Positions 42,860 through 52,800 of a stretch of 64,000 nt of DNA are shown here, in pieces (positions within the stretch are counted from its first letter, which is position 1; each line of letters opens with the position of its first letter). The translations under genes were made by a program, and so were the position numbers. Origin of the DNA: Candidatus Zhuqueibacterota bacterium (GTDB lineage Bacteria > Zhuqueibacterota > Zhuqueibacteria > Zhuqueibacterales > Zhuqueibacteraceae); contig JAKEEU010000349.1 of NCBI GenBank assembly GCA_022616415.1, forward strand, positions 1 through 64,000, written 5' to 3'. Under the pieces are notes generated by a model that was given only the letters and a program-made list of their open reading frames with translations, was not told where the DNA came from and did no database searches.

Positions 42860-43098
42860 TACTCCAATCTCCCTGCTTCAATCTCTTTCTCCATCACATT
42901 CCAATCAGCTACCGGCAAATTCATGGCGGCAATGCGCTCAGTGATTGGGGTGATTGGATGTTTGGGTTTTATTACAGCCCCAGCCTGTTTCAATTCGATG
43001 ACGAGCTCTGATTCAGGACGCAGGCCGAGTGCATCGAGTATCTGTTTGGGTAGAGTAATGCGGCCTGCTTGATCAATTGCTATTGTTTGGGTAAACAT
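42859..43098 (-). CDS. AbrB-type antitoxin (VapB-like)
   Basis: The product is 79 aa from ATG 43098, which follows GGAGACAAAG; longer frames upstream run through a low-complexity repeat. The AbrB swapped hairpin (IAIDQAGRITLPKQILDALG) is clear. The C-terminal tail would bind the PIN toxin encoded next. Confidence 0.85.
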   Translation of the reverse strand: MFTQTIAIDQAGRITLPKQILDALGLRPESELVIELKQAGAVIKPKHPITPITERIAAMNLPVADWNVMEKEIEAGRLE

Positions 43099-43161
43099 CT
43101 TTGTCTCCAAAAATTGATTGAGATCATGCAAAAAACTCAAAATTCCAGTCGCGCCGACTGG

Positions 43162-43203
43162 GTTACTGTTACTGTTACTGCTACTGCTCCTGCCTCTGCT
43201 ACC
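43162..43203. repeat. Hexanucleotide tandem repeat (GTTACT/GCTACT)n
   Basis: Units GTTACTGTTACTGTTACTGC continue into GCTCCT and GCCTCT variants, ending at the rtcB stop codon. A comparable GCTACT-rich patch lies at about 10553-10583 beside tRNA-Ala. Confidence 0.75.
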
Positions 43204-46171
43204 CTTTGATGCATCCCAACGGCCGCAACTGCGCCACTTTCCGCGAAATGCCGGCGAGATGGCACGTATCCACCACATCCGAAACATCTTTGTAAGCTTC
43301 GGGAATTTCCTCGTCGATGGTGCCTTTACTCGCGCCCATGACGTAGATGCCTTTTTCCAGGAGCTCGCGGGTGATGTTGCGGCCTTGCGCGGTTTTCTTG
43401 GCTTTGTGGCGGCTCATCGCGCGGCCGGCGCCGTGACAGGTGGAGCCGAATGTTTGCTCCATCGCGCCTTCAGCGCCGATGAGCACGTACGAGTAGCGGC
43501 CCATGTCGCCGGGGATGAGCACGGGCTGGCCGATTTCCTGATACGCCTCGGGAATGTGCGGATGGCCCGCCGGAAACGCGCGCGTCGCGCCTTTGCGATG
43601 CACGCACACCGTCATTTGCTTGCCTTCAAAAACGTGGGCTTCCATTTTCGCGATGTTGTGCGCGACTTCGTAAATTGTGCGCAGGCCGATGTACTTGGGT
43701 ACTTTGTTGATGGCTTTAGAAAAGGCTTCGCGCGTCCAATGCGCAATCATCTGGCGATTGGCAAACGCGAAGTTGATGGCGCAGCGCATGGCGCCGAGAT
43801 AGCTTTGACCTTCCGGCGAGCTGACCGGCGCGCAGCAGAGCTGGCGATCCGGCAAAGTAATACCGTATTTGTGGACGGCGTTATTCATCACGCCGATGTA
43901 ATCTTCGCAAACTTGATGACCAAAGCCGCGCGAGCCGCAATGAATGATGAGGGTAATTTGATTTTGAAAGAGGCCGAGCACTTCGGCGGCGCGAGCGTTG
44001 AAGATTTGCGACACGTAGCCGACTTCGAGAAAGTGGTTGCCGCTGCCGAGCGTGCCAAGTTGCGGCCGGCCGCGCTCGCTGGCTTTCTTGGAAATTTTAC
44101 CCGGTTCGGCGTCATCCATTTGGCCGTTCTCTTCGATGAACTCGAGATCGTCGTTATCACCATAGCCGTTTTTGATCGCCCATTTAGCGCCTTTGGTCAT
44201 CACTTCCTCAAGCTCTTTTTGCGTGAGCTTGACGTTGCCTTTGGAGCCTACACCTGTCGGCACGTGATGAAAGAGCGCTTTGACAAGCTCTTGAATTTTC
44301 GGCTCGACCTCGTCGCGGGTGAGGCTGGAGGCCATCAGACGCACGCCGCAGTTGGAAACAACGAATCCGTTGGCAACGAAGTTGTGGTCGTGATGTGCAA
44401 CGGTAAAATCATAAACTTCTTCATTGAAAGGAATTTCTTCGAGACGGATGATACGGCTCCAGACCATGCCGCTGTCGCCAAGCCCGCGCGTGGCGTCGAC
44501 GCGGAATTCATCAAAAGCCATAAAAGATTCACCGATACGTGCCGACGCTGTTCTGCCGCCGTATAATGATCGCTCCACGAAACGACGATTGACATGCGCT
44601 CCAACAACGCTGTCGTAGATTTCTTGTGGCGCCATCCCTTCAGCTTGCAAAGCCATTGCCGTTTTAGCAGCTTCTTCGCGGATTTGCACAATGTTCGCTT
44701 TATGTTGCAGATAGGAGACGGCCACATTTGCCAAAGCTCGGCGCTTGCGGTTGTATTCAAAACCGATTCGCCCCCAAAGGTTGAGCAGGCATTCGGTTTG
44801 TGAAGAGAGAATTAATCGCAGCCGATATGAGACGCTGCCATCTTTGTTGGTCAGTTCTTGACGCTGATTAATCGTGTTGGTTTTGACGCCAAACTCATCC
44901 AACAACCGGCTGATGCCTTCGAGAAAAGCCTGGCCGCTTTCCAAATAGCTTGCGCGTTTATTGAGCGAGAGCACCGGCGGGTTAAAATTATAATTGTGCT
45001 CTTCAAAAGCGCGCGGCGATGAAAGCTCCGCGCCAAAAAAAGCCGCGAGAAAAAGGCGCTGCTGCCAAAGCGGAGCCTCGAATAGCCAAGTTGGCGCGCC
45101 GTAGTTTTGCGAAGCTTTATTTCCAACCGGCGCACCCAAAGCAGCAAGCAAAGCCGCGAAGCTGCTGCCAACGACTTTAAAAGCGTACTCACGATGCTCG
45201 AATTCATATTCATCATAGGTTGTCGTGATACTATGGTGGCGTTCACGAACATAGACTCGCGACGGTGTGAATCCGGCAGCAGTAATATCGGCCCGAATCA
45301 TCTCTAAATCTTCGGCTTTGCCATAAAACCATGTGGTACCCTTGCCGTCACCGCCGCTGAAATAAATCGTGCCGTCGCCGAAAACATAGCCCAACAATTT
45401 GAGCAGATAAGGCAATTGCGGCGAATTGGCGCGCAAAGGCAAAAGCGCTTGTTTTTTAAGCTCATTCAGAATTTGCGTCAGCGCATTGCCGGATTTGCCC
45501 TTTCCGTGTATCGCAAGCAGGTTGACAATATCGGCTTCATCTACCAAAATTTTGTCATCAGGTGTTTTGTAAGGCACGCCTGGAAAAGGATAGCGTGCCA
45601 CGCGAGCCCCGACTTTCAACCGGCGCAATTCGATCATGCCGTCCGGCGTCCAGAACGGATGATCGGCAGTCGCGATAATCTCATCGCCCGTGTCAGTGGT
45701 CACACGATACACCGGTGTATTGGGCCAGCGTTTGAGATAGCCCAAGACTTTCGTTTCGGTATCGTGGTTGGCTTTGAAATCTTGACACCGCAATTTTGCT
45801 GTTTGCCAGTCGCTTTCCATTTCAGCAATCGTGCGGCTGTAACCGTGAGCAGACAACACCCGCGTGTCACCGGCAAGGCAGTTGATATCGTATCCAACTC
45901 CGCCAGGTGAAATCACGCCGGAGTTGACATCGAACGCGGCCACGCCGCCGATGGGGAAACCGTATCCCCAGTGAATATCCGGCATGGCGAGCGAATACCC
46001 GACGATGCCGGGCAAGTGCGCGACGTTGACGGCTTGCTGCGGCGCGTTGTCGGCGAGAATGTCTTTCAGCATTTTCTCGGTCGCGTAAATCCGCGCCGGC
46101 GCCAACATGTTTCCCTCCTGGGGAATTTCCCAGAGGTAGTCGGCGAGCTTGTTGAGTTTGATTTCGGACAT
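43199..46171 (-). CDS. rtcB: RNA-splicing ligase RtcB containing an intein
   Basis: The product is 990 aa. The extein parts (residues 1-97 and 608-990, together 480 aa) are a full-length RtcB with GGVAAFDVNSG, GYDIN|CGVRLM, HCGSRGFGHQVCEDY, SSPEGQSYLGAM and HRKGATRAFPAGHP. RtcB joins 2',3'-cyclic phosphate and 5'-OH RNA ends using GTP and manganese. A 510-aa intein interrupts the conserved metal-binding GYDINCGVR motif, so activity depends on protein splicing. Archease, its activator, is encoded at 47141-47560, one gene upstream. Confidence 0.96.
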   Translation of the reverse strand: MSEIKLNKLADYLWEIPQEGNMLAPARIYATEKMLKDILADNAPQQAVNVAHLPGIVGYSLAMPDIHWGYGFPIGGVAAFDVNSGVISPGGVGYDINCLAGDTRVLSAHGYSRTIAEMESDWQTAKLRCQDFKANHDTETKVLGYLKRWPNTPVYRVTTDTGDEIIATADHPFWTPDGMIELRRLKVGARVARYPFPGVPYKTPDDKILVDEADIVNLLAIHGKGKSGNALTQILNELKKQALLPLRANSPQLPYLLKLLGYVFGDGTIYFSGGDGKGTTWFYGKAEDLEMIRADITAAGFTPSRVYVRERHHSITTTYDEYEFEHREYAFKVVGSSFAALLAALGAPVGNKASQNYGAPTWLFEAPLWQQRLFLAAFFGAELSSPRAFEEHNYNFNPPVLSLNKRASYLESGQAFLEGISRLLDEFGVKTNTINQRQELTNKDGSVSYRLRLILSSQTECLLNLWGRIGFEYNRKRRALANVAVSYLQHKANIVQIREEAAKTAMALQAEGMAPQEIYDSVVGAHVNRRFVERSLYGGRTASARIGESFMAFDEFRVDATRGLGDSGMVWSRIIRLEEIPFNEEVYDFTVAHHDHNFVANGFVVSNCGVRLMASSLTRDEVEPKIQELVKALFHHVPTGVGSKGNVKLTQKELEEVMTKGAKWAIKNGYGDNDDLEFIEENGQMDDAEPGKISKKASERGRPQLGTLGSGNHFLEVGYVSQIFNARAAEVLGLFQNQITLIIHCGSRGFGHQVCEDYIGVMNNAVHKYGITLPDRQLCCAPVSSPEGQSYLGAMRCAINFAFANRQMIAHWTREAFSKAINKVPKYIGLRTIYEVAHNIAKMEAHVFEGKQMTVCVHRKGATRAFPAGHPHIPEAYQEIGQPVLIPGDMGRYSYVLIGAEGAMEQTFGSTCHGAGRAMSRHKAKKTAQGRNITRELLEKGIYVMGASKGTIDEEIPEAYKDVSDVVDTCHLAGISRKVAQLRPLGCIKG
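44351..45880 (-). other. Intein with LAGLIDADG homing endonuclease (in RtcB)
   Basis: The intein runs from Cys98 to Asn607 of the precursor. It starts CLAGDTRVL (block A), has TADHPFWT with the block B His171, LGYVFGDGT (260-268, block C) and LFLAAFFGAELS (373-384, block E). The end reads HDHNFVANGFVVSN before extein Cys608 (blocks F and G). The second LAGLIDADG acid is Glu rather than Asp. The residue before the terminal Asn is Ser, where His is most common. Confidence 0.93.
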
Positions 46172-46183
46172 GGCACTACACCG

Positions 46184-47104
46184 TTATTCTTTGGTTAGAT
46201 AAAGTTTCCGGATCGTCGCAGCCGGCTTTTGTAATTTCTGAATTTGGTCCATTGATAAACCGGTTACTTTTGCAACAAACGCAGGATCACTTCCTTCTTC
46301 CAACAAAGCCTTGGCAACCTTTTTAACGCCTTTTTCTTCGGCAGTCGTAAGTTTGGCATAATCATCCCATTCATATTTTAGGCTGCGATGGTACATGCTC
46401 AACTCTTGCGGTGTCAGGTTGGCGATTTCGGCCAAGTTGAAGGCCTTCTCAAAAACCACATCGCCTTTGAAAAGCTCAGGAATTCGATTAAGGCTGGGAA
46501 GATAATTGAGAAAATAAAGCCATTTGTTGAGATGCTTTTCCAGATTGTATTCCGGCTTGCTTTCGTCAAATAAAGGCAGCTCGATTGTGATGAATTTCAG
46601 TTTGTCATAAAACAGCTCGTGCGGCGGCTCGTCGTTGCGAATGCTGTTGCGATTGACTGCCGTTGTACTGCCGTCAAGAGCGTAGCCGAGAATGGCGATG
46701 CAATAGACGGCGTCGAGACGAAAATCCCACGGCGCCTTTTGGGGTGGCTTGCCATAGGTGGCGACAGGCTCCGCGACGCGCGACATTTCACCCTTGGGCG
46801 CTTGTTTAGCAATTGGAAAAGTCGAATAATACACCATTCGATCTTTGATATAAGCAATCGGGCTTTTCTGCATTTCGACGATGCAATGATTCCCTGCCTG
46901 ATCGGTGCAAAAAAGATCGTAGACGCCAGCGCGTTTTTCAATGATTTCCGGAAGTTGTTCTTTGTCCAAAAACCGGAGATCAGCCAAAGGCGTTTGTAGC
47001 TCTAAGACATCGGTGATAAAGCTCATAATGATGTCTTTATTGGCTTCTTCGCCGAAGAGCTTTTTGAAGCCAAAATCAGTGGTGGGATCAATGTATCGTG
47101 ACAT
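46184..47104 (-). CDS. PD-(D/E)XK nuclease-family transposase-like protein (Rpn/PDDEXK_2)
   Basis: The product is 306 aa. The opening YIDPTTDFGFKKLFGEE is the PDDEXK_2 hallmark. The core AGVYDLFCTDQAGNHCIVEMQ carries the D...E-x-Q nuclease residues (ends AGVYDLF and HCIVEMQ). The C-terminus is a helical tail. Such proteins are abundant, mobile and promote recombination in some relatives. It sits between rtcB and archease, genes that are usually neighbours, so it may be a later insertion. Confidence 0.88.
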   Translation of the reverse strand: MSRYIDPTTDFGFKKLFGEEANKDIIMSFITDVLELQTPLADLRFLDKEQLPEIIEKRAGVYDLFCTDQAGNHCIVEMQKSPIAYIKDRMVYYSTFPIAKQAPKGEMSRVAEPVATYGKPPQKAPWDFRLDAVYCIAILGYALDGSTTAVNRNSIRNDEPPHELFYDKLKFITIELPLFDESKPEYNLEKHLNKWLYFLNYLPSLNRIPELFKGDVVFEKAFNLAEIANLTPQELSMYHRSLKYEWDDYAKLTTAEEKGVKKVAKALLEEGSDPAFVAKVTGLSMDQIQKLQKPAATIRKLYLTKE

Positions 47105-47140
47105 AATACCCCTCCTGAAATTTTGAAATCAGTTCAAAAT

Positions 47141-47560
47141 TTATACATCAAAAATGACCTGCGCTTCCCAGCCGTTTTCAGTTTGCCGCACATAAAGCTC
47201 GTGATAGGTCACGGCTTTGATTTCGGTTTGAATCACGTGCCGGCCCGGATCGATTCTTTCGCCACGAACAGTGGCGCGCACGGCATTTGGCGAAATCTCC
47301 TCAATGGCAAATTCACTATACAACTCAAGATCGGTGATGCAACGATAATTCAGCTCGGAGAGCCAGGCCACCAACAAGGCTTCGATATCGCCGGCCTCAA
47401 CTGCGACCTTGCGCTCGAATTGCGGCTGGATGGAATCAAGCTCAGTGATGGCGTCAAATAAAGCACGACCGGCAACGGCGAAGAGTTCCGCCAAAGTCGG
47501 CGCGAAAAGACGGTAGCCGACGTCGGCGGTATGCTCGATTGGTTCAAACGAAGACTTCAT
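47141..47560 (-). CDS. Archease (RtcB activator)
   Basis: The product is 139 aa from ATG 47560; an upstream frame of about 57 codons lacks conserved sequence. The motifs EHTADVGYRLFAPTLAELF, DAITELD and AVTYHELYV are diagnostic. Archease speeds guanylylation and turnover of RtcB, whose gene lies one gene downstream. Confidence 0.93.
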   Translation of the reverse strand: MKSSFEPIEHTADVGYRLFAPTLAELFAVAGRALFDAITELDSIQPQFERKVAVEAGDIEALLVAWLSELNYRCITDLELYSEFAIEEISPNAVRATVRGERIDPGRHVIQTEIKAVTYHELYVRQTENGWEAQVIFDV

Positions 47561-47732
47561 GAGTGATCGCCGATAAAAGCCCAGAAACGACATGCGAAGC
47601 TCTTTAGAATTTTTCAAAACGGATGAAAATCGTCCAAGAGATAATATAATAAAAAAATAAAGCTTAAACAAGAGTGAAAAAGCAGGCGAGGTGAGGAGGA
47701 TTTTCGTCTTGTGGAAAAAACGCAAGAACAAT

Positions 47733-48644
47733 TCAAGTGCTTTTCAGGCCGAAGAAATTTTGGATCACGTATCCGGCGATCTGCGGATTTTCTTGCAAGC
47801 GGCGCACGGAATAAGCATACCAGGCTTTCCCAAAAGGCACGTAAATCCGTAAGCGGTGTCCGGCTTGGACAATCGTATCGCGCAGCTCTTCGTCAACGCC
47901 GAGCAGCATCTGAAACTCGTAGCGCTCGCGCGGAATGTTCAAACGATCCACCAAGCGCATGCCGTCCCAAACCAGCCGCTCATCGTGCGTGGCGATGCCG
48001 ACGTAAGCCTTTTTGCGCATCAATTCGGTGAGCAGGAAGGTAAAATTTTTGTTGATGAGCTCGCGGTTCTTGTAGGCGATGTGGCGCGGCTCGACGTAAA
48101 TGCCTTTGCAAAGACGAATATTAGTGGGGGCACCATTTTGCATGAGACCGTGAATATCCGTAAGTGCGCGGCGCATATAAGCCTGAATCACAGTGCCAAC
48201 ATTGCAAAATTCTTTGCGGAGGAGATCGTAAAGACGCAGTGTGTCAGTGGTACAGGTGGAGTCTTCCATATCGATGCGCACAAAATTGTTGAGTTCTTTG
48301 GCGCGCTGCACGACACGGCGAACGTTACTGAAGCAAAAGTCGAAATCAAGCTTGAGGCCAAAGGCGGTGAGCTTGATGGAAATGTTGCTGTCGAGCTTTT
48401 CGCGATGGATGGCTTCCAGCGCTTCGAGATAGTTGGCGGCGGTGGCTTCGGCTTCTTCTTTCTTAGAGATATGTTCACCAAGCACGTCGAGCGTCGCCAT
48501 CATGCCTTTTTGATTCAGTTGGCGCACCAAGCGCACGGCATCATCGATGGTGTCTCCCGCGATATAACGGTTCGCCACACGGCGCACTAACGGCTTCGGC
48601 ACCAGCGGGAGCGTCGTCACCACCAGCCGATTGATCAGCTCCAC
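47733..48644 (-). CDS. Proline dehydrogenase
   Basis: The product is 303 aa, the size of monofunctional PRODH. It has the flavin-barrel motifs ISIKLTAFGLKLD, RIDMEDST, IQAYMRR, NIRLCKGIY, GIATHDERLV and a YVPFGKAWYAYSVRRLQEN end. It oxidises proline to pyrroline-5-carboxylate with FAD. The partner P5C dehydrogenase is not in the window. Confidence 0.93.
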   Translation of the reverse strand: MELINRLVVTTLPLVPKPLVRRVANRYIAGDTIDDAVRLVRQLNQKGMMATLDVLGEHISKKEEAEATAANYLEALEAIHREKLDSNISIKLTAFGLKLDFDFCFSNVRRVVQRAKELNNFVRIDMEDSTCTTDTLRLYDLLRKEFCNVGTVIQAYMRRALTDIHGLMQNGAPTNIRLCKGIYVEPRHIAYKNRELINKNFTFLLTELMRKKAYVGIATHDERLVWDGMRLVDRLNIPRERYEFQMLLGVDEELRDTIVQAGHRLRIYVPFGKAWYAYSVRRLQENPQIAGYVIQNFFGLKST

Positions 48645-48665
48645 TTTTCCTCCTTCCTCGCAAAA

Positions 48666-48745
48666 GTAGTCCCCGCCCCTTGTGGGCGGTTTTCAAAAAA
48701 CAGAATTTACTTTATCGGCAGCGACCCACAAGGGGTCAGGACTAC
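48666..48745. repeat. Inverted pair of the GTAGTCC-CCCCTTGTGGG repeat
   Basis: The left arm 48666-48690 and right arm 48721-48745 are 25-base inverted copies with about five mismatches and a 30-base loop. They fill the spacer between proline dehydrogenase and the glycerate dehydrogenase. The right arm contributes the TAG stop codon of the latter (48742-48744, minus strand). Confidence 0.8.
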
Positions 48746-49731
48746 GATTTCGTTTGATGCTTTCCCCAAACTTCCCCATTCACCAAATTCGGCGGTCTTT
48801 GTCCGGCGAGGCCGGCGATGAGATTTTCGGCGGCCATCGTCGCCATTTTCGAGCGGGTTTCAATCGTGGCACTGGCCGTATGCGGCGTGAGCACGACGTT
48901 GTCGAGCTTCAGCAATTCGGGATGCACCAACGGCTCGTTTTCAAAAACATCGAGCGCGGCACCGGCGATGACGCCGTTTTTCAATGCTTCGGCAAGCGCG
49001 GCTTCATCGACCACCGGGCCGCGGCTGGTGTTGATCAGATATGCTGTCTTTTTCATCAGCCGCAGCGACAAGGCATTGATCAAGTGTTTCGTGCTCGGCA
49101 GCAGCGGCACGTGAACGGAGACGAAATCCGCTTCGCGCAGCAACTCTTCGACGCGCACTTTGCGCGCGCCGATCTCCTGCTCGAGCTTGGCGTTGGGCAA
49201 TTCGTCGGCGTAGAGCACGCGCATGTTGAAGCCACGCGATTTCATCGCCACGGCGTGGCCGATGCGGCCCGCGCCAATGATGCCGAGCGTGCGGCCGGTC
49301 ACGTCGCCGCCGAGAAAAAGCAATGGCCCCCAACTCTTGAACTTTCCGGCGCGCAAAAATTTTTCCGATTCCGGAATGCGGCGCGCGGCCGCGAAGAGCA
49401 ACGCCCAGGCATGATCCGCGGTGGCATCGGTCAGAACGCCGGGCGTGTTGGTGGCCATCACGCCACGCGAAGTTGCTGCCGCCAAATCAATATTGTCATA
49501 ACCGACGGCCATGTTGGCGACGACTTTCAATTGCGGGCCGGCGGTGTCCAACACCTCAGCATCGATCTTGTCGGTCAACAAGCTCAGGATGGCGTCGCCG
49601 CCTTTGATTTTTGCCAACAACTCAGCGCGTGACAAAACGCGCTCTTCGGGGTTGATTTGAAAATTCGGGTAGGCGCGGCGGAGAACCTCCAGGCCGGCGG
49701 AGGGAATGGGTTGGGTGACGTAAATTTTCAA
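48742..49731 (-). CDS. Glyoxylate/hydroxypyruvate reductase (D-glycerate dehydrogenase type)
   Basis: The product is 329 aa from TTG 49731, which sits five bases after AAGGAG. Motifs are ANMAVGYDNID, TDATADHAWALL, GIIGAGRIGHAVA, INTSRGPVVDE and the catalytic LTPHTASAT. TATADHAW-like and GYDN segments place it with the hydroxypyruvate/glyoxylate reductases. Its stop codon is supplied by the dispersed repeat downstream. Confidence 0.9.
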   Translation of the reverse strand: MKIYVTQPIPSAGLEVLRRAYPNFQINPEERVLSRAELLAKIKGGDAILSLLTDKIDAEVLDTAGPQLKVVANMAVGYDNIDLAAATSRGVMATNTPGVLTDATADHAWALLFAAARRIPESEKFLRAGKFKSWGPLLFLGGDVTGRTLGIIGAGRIGHAVAMKSRGFNMRVLYADELPNAKLEQEIGARKVRVEELLREADFVSVHVPLLPSTKHLINALSLRLMKKTAYLINTSRGPVVDEAALAEALKNGVIAGAALDVFENEPLVHPELLKLDNVVLTPHTASATIETRSKMATMAAENLIAGLAGQRPPNLVNGEVWGKHQTKS

Positions 49732-49824
49732 ATTTTCTCCTTCGTACGATATCAAAAAATAAAACGTTTGAGATGTTCAGTATGACCGCATTTGTCGCAT
49801 TAGCACGAGCACGTTACTCAAAGC

Positions 49825-52800
49825 TTACCGAACTTTAATGTTAAAATTTTTGCGCCTTTGCATCAGCGCAGATTTTATTTGCGGCAATAGATGAGACAGT
49901 GGCGCGTCATTTTCCAATATTTTTAGGGCTTCTTCTAACAATTCTACAGAATGTTGAGAATCATACAACAAACTCAAATTGCATAATTGTTGTGCTTCTT
50001 GTTCTTTGTCTCCGAGCTCTTGATAAATTATCCTTGCGTTTTGATGGCATCTTTTGGCTTCTCTACGATATTGGGGGGAATTCTGAAAAGACTCATGATA
50101 GTAGTAGGCTAGCCCCATATTACTCAATATTGTTGCTTCAAGTTCTCGTGCTTCTCGTTCTCGTGGTCGTGTCTTTTGTGGAAAGGCTTTTCTCAAAGCA
50201 ATTTCAGCTTTTTTATAGTATGTGAGGGCCAATTCGGGCTGTTCGTCTCCGCGTAGAAACGCACCAACGGTGTTCAATATTTGTGTTTCTTCTATGTAAT
50301 TTTTCAAATTACGAAAGATTGGTAAAGCCATCTCCAAATATTCTCGCGCTTTTTGCTTGTTGCCTAATTTTTCGTATGTTCGCCCTATGGAATTGAGAAC
50401 TAAAGCTTTTAACTCTTCTTCATCTGATTCGCTAAAGAGGGGCAAAACTTCCTCAAAAATTTTAATAGCTTGTTCAAAATTGCTTTCATTAAAATACAAA
50501 ACGCCCATTGCAAACAAAATTGCTTTTAGTCGTTTTTGATTGCCCTGTTCACGTATAAGCGGCAGAGCTTTCTCAAAACAATCAAGTGCTTCAAGGGAGT
50601 GACCGAGAGTATTGTCAATATCACCTATCTCAAAGAGCATGGCACCTACTGCCGCATGCTCGTTTAAATTCCGATACACGCTTAACGCTTGTTCATAGTA
50701 TTTACGCGCTTCTTCGGGTTTTCCCAATGCTTTATATAAAACGCCAATATGTTGAAAAGCAACGGCTTCTTCCCAAAATTTTTTCAAATCTCTCCAAAGG
50801 GCTGCAGACTGTTTGCGATGTTCGATTGCCTGTTCGGCTTGTTCCATCAATGCATAATAGTCTGCCAAGCTATCCAACGTTCGAGCCTGACCTTCCAGAT
50901 TGCCGACGAAACGTCGTTTTTGCAATGCTAGCTCAAGATACTCTTTACCCTTATTCCAGTGCTCCTTAGACATATATAGGTAAGTGAAACCAATATTATG
51001 AAAAGTAGTGCCCTCATTAAAATGCATATTGTTTTGCTGTTGAATATCCAAAGCCTTCTGAAGGTGCCTCAAAGCCTCTTCAAAATTACCTCTATGAAGA
51101 GCAAGGTTCGCCAAGCTGCTTAAAGTGATAGATTCACCTTTTAGATTGAAAACGGCGCGTCTCAGTAGTAAAGTCTTGGCAAGGATGGATTGAGCATCAT
51201 CGAATTTACCTAAGTGGACATATAAATCACCCAACTGATTGAGTATCACTGATTCAAATTCCTTGTCATTTAATTCCTCAATGATCGCCAGTGCTTGTTT
51301 CAAATAAGAAAGAGCTTTATCCCATTCCCGATTATTTGAATAGTAGGCTCCAATACCGTTGAGGGCCTCGGCTTCTAAATGCGAATCTTTTGCATTTCGA
51401 GATAATTCTAAAATTTGTTCAAGATATCTGAGAGCATTATCCCACTCGCCTTTGCTAATATAGTTTTGTACGATATTGCCAAAAATCATCGGCTTGTACT
51501 GCTCTGATTTCTGGTTATCAGCGATTAAAGACATTTTCTCAGTATATTCGAACGCAACTTGGATTTGACCCTCCCATCGATGCCAGTCTGCTAAGAAATG
51601 AATAAAAACAAGCTCACGATCGGTTTGTTTTAATGTTCGTGCTGCTAATAACCCCATTGATAACCATTGTTTCCCTTCCTTATCCAAATGCTGTGATTTA
51701 ATATATTCTTTTAAAGAAAAAACGAGATCCGATACAATGTGAAACAAACTGAGTTCATTAGTATTCAATTCTGATGGAGGAGAAAATGATAGATTTGGCT
51801 GAGAGAGCATTTCGACATCTAAGCCATGTTTTTCTAACCAGCTTTGAATCTGATGTACGAGTATAGCTCCCAATGTATGGAAGTGTTGTATATCATAAGC
51901 CTTGACAGCCCATTCTTCCGGAGGCAACCCACCAAAAATGTAAGCCATCCCCAATACGCATTCAAAATATTTGCCAAGCGTCTGACTGTACTCATCATAC
52001 TCTTTACTACTTTGGCGAATCATCAACGCCATGGCATAGGCATGCAAGTTGAAATGTAATTGGTAACTCCCATCTTCATCATTGCGCTCAACTAAAGCGG
52101 CATCAACCAATGTACGCAAATATTTTTGAGCTTTGAGTGAATCTCCACGATTTTCTATTTTCCAAACTGCAAATGCTATTTCCGAGGTAAATCTTAAACC
52201 CATTGGAACAGCAGCCAATTTCCGAAAATATAGCTTGTGGTCGTCATCCAGACTCGTATAACTCAATGAGAAGGCTTTTTCCAAATTGTTATCGCGGGTA
52301 TCTCCCAGATTCAATTCCGCAAATGGATTGGTCAGGTCTTTGTCTTCTAAGGAAGCAATCAGAACCGGTATATCATGAACGCCATTACGCACCAACCATG
52401 CCGATGCAATTTTCAAAGCCAATGCATGGCGCCCTAGCAATAACGTTATCTGCTTTAATTCTTCGACATATTTATCAAACTTATCAATTTGCGCCGTCAA
52501 CAGATTGTAGGCATCATCAGGACTCAGATGATGAAGCTCGAATAAGCCAAGATTGGAAATAGAGAGATCATAAACATTTTTATCTCGAGTCGTGATTAAC
52601 ATCGTAACTTTGTGGGATGGCAGTATTTGGGCGAGTTCATGAAATATTTGGCGGTTCCAAACATCATCAATAATAACCAAAATTTTGCCATCTGCCATCC
52701 TCAGCAAATTTTGAATCAACGCCGGGGTTACATCTTCGAATTGAATACTTTTCCCCTGGGGATGAGCTGCCACCCATTCCACAAAAGTTTGTTTTAATAT

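Noticed and set aside
43118..44566. 482-codon plus-strand frame opposite rtcB
   Set aside because: It mirrors the highly conserved RtcB/intein coding strand and has no recognisable motif. High G+C third positions create such shadows.
46184..47104. Insertion sequence with inverted repeats around the PD-(D/E)XK gene
   Set aside because: I looked for terminal inverted repeats and target duplications flanking the gene and saw none, so it is called only as a gene.
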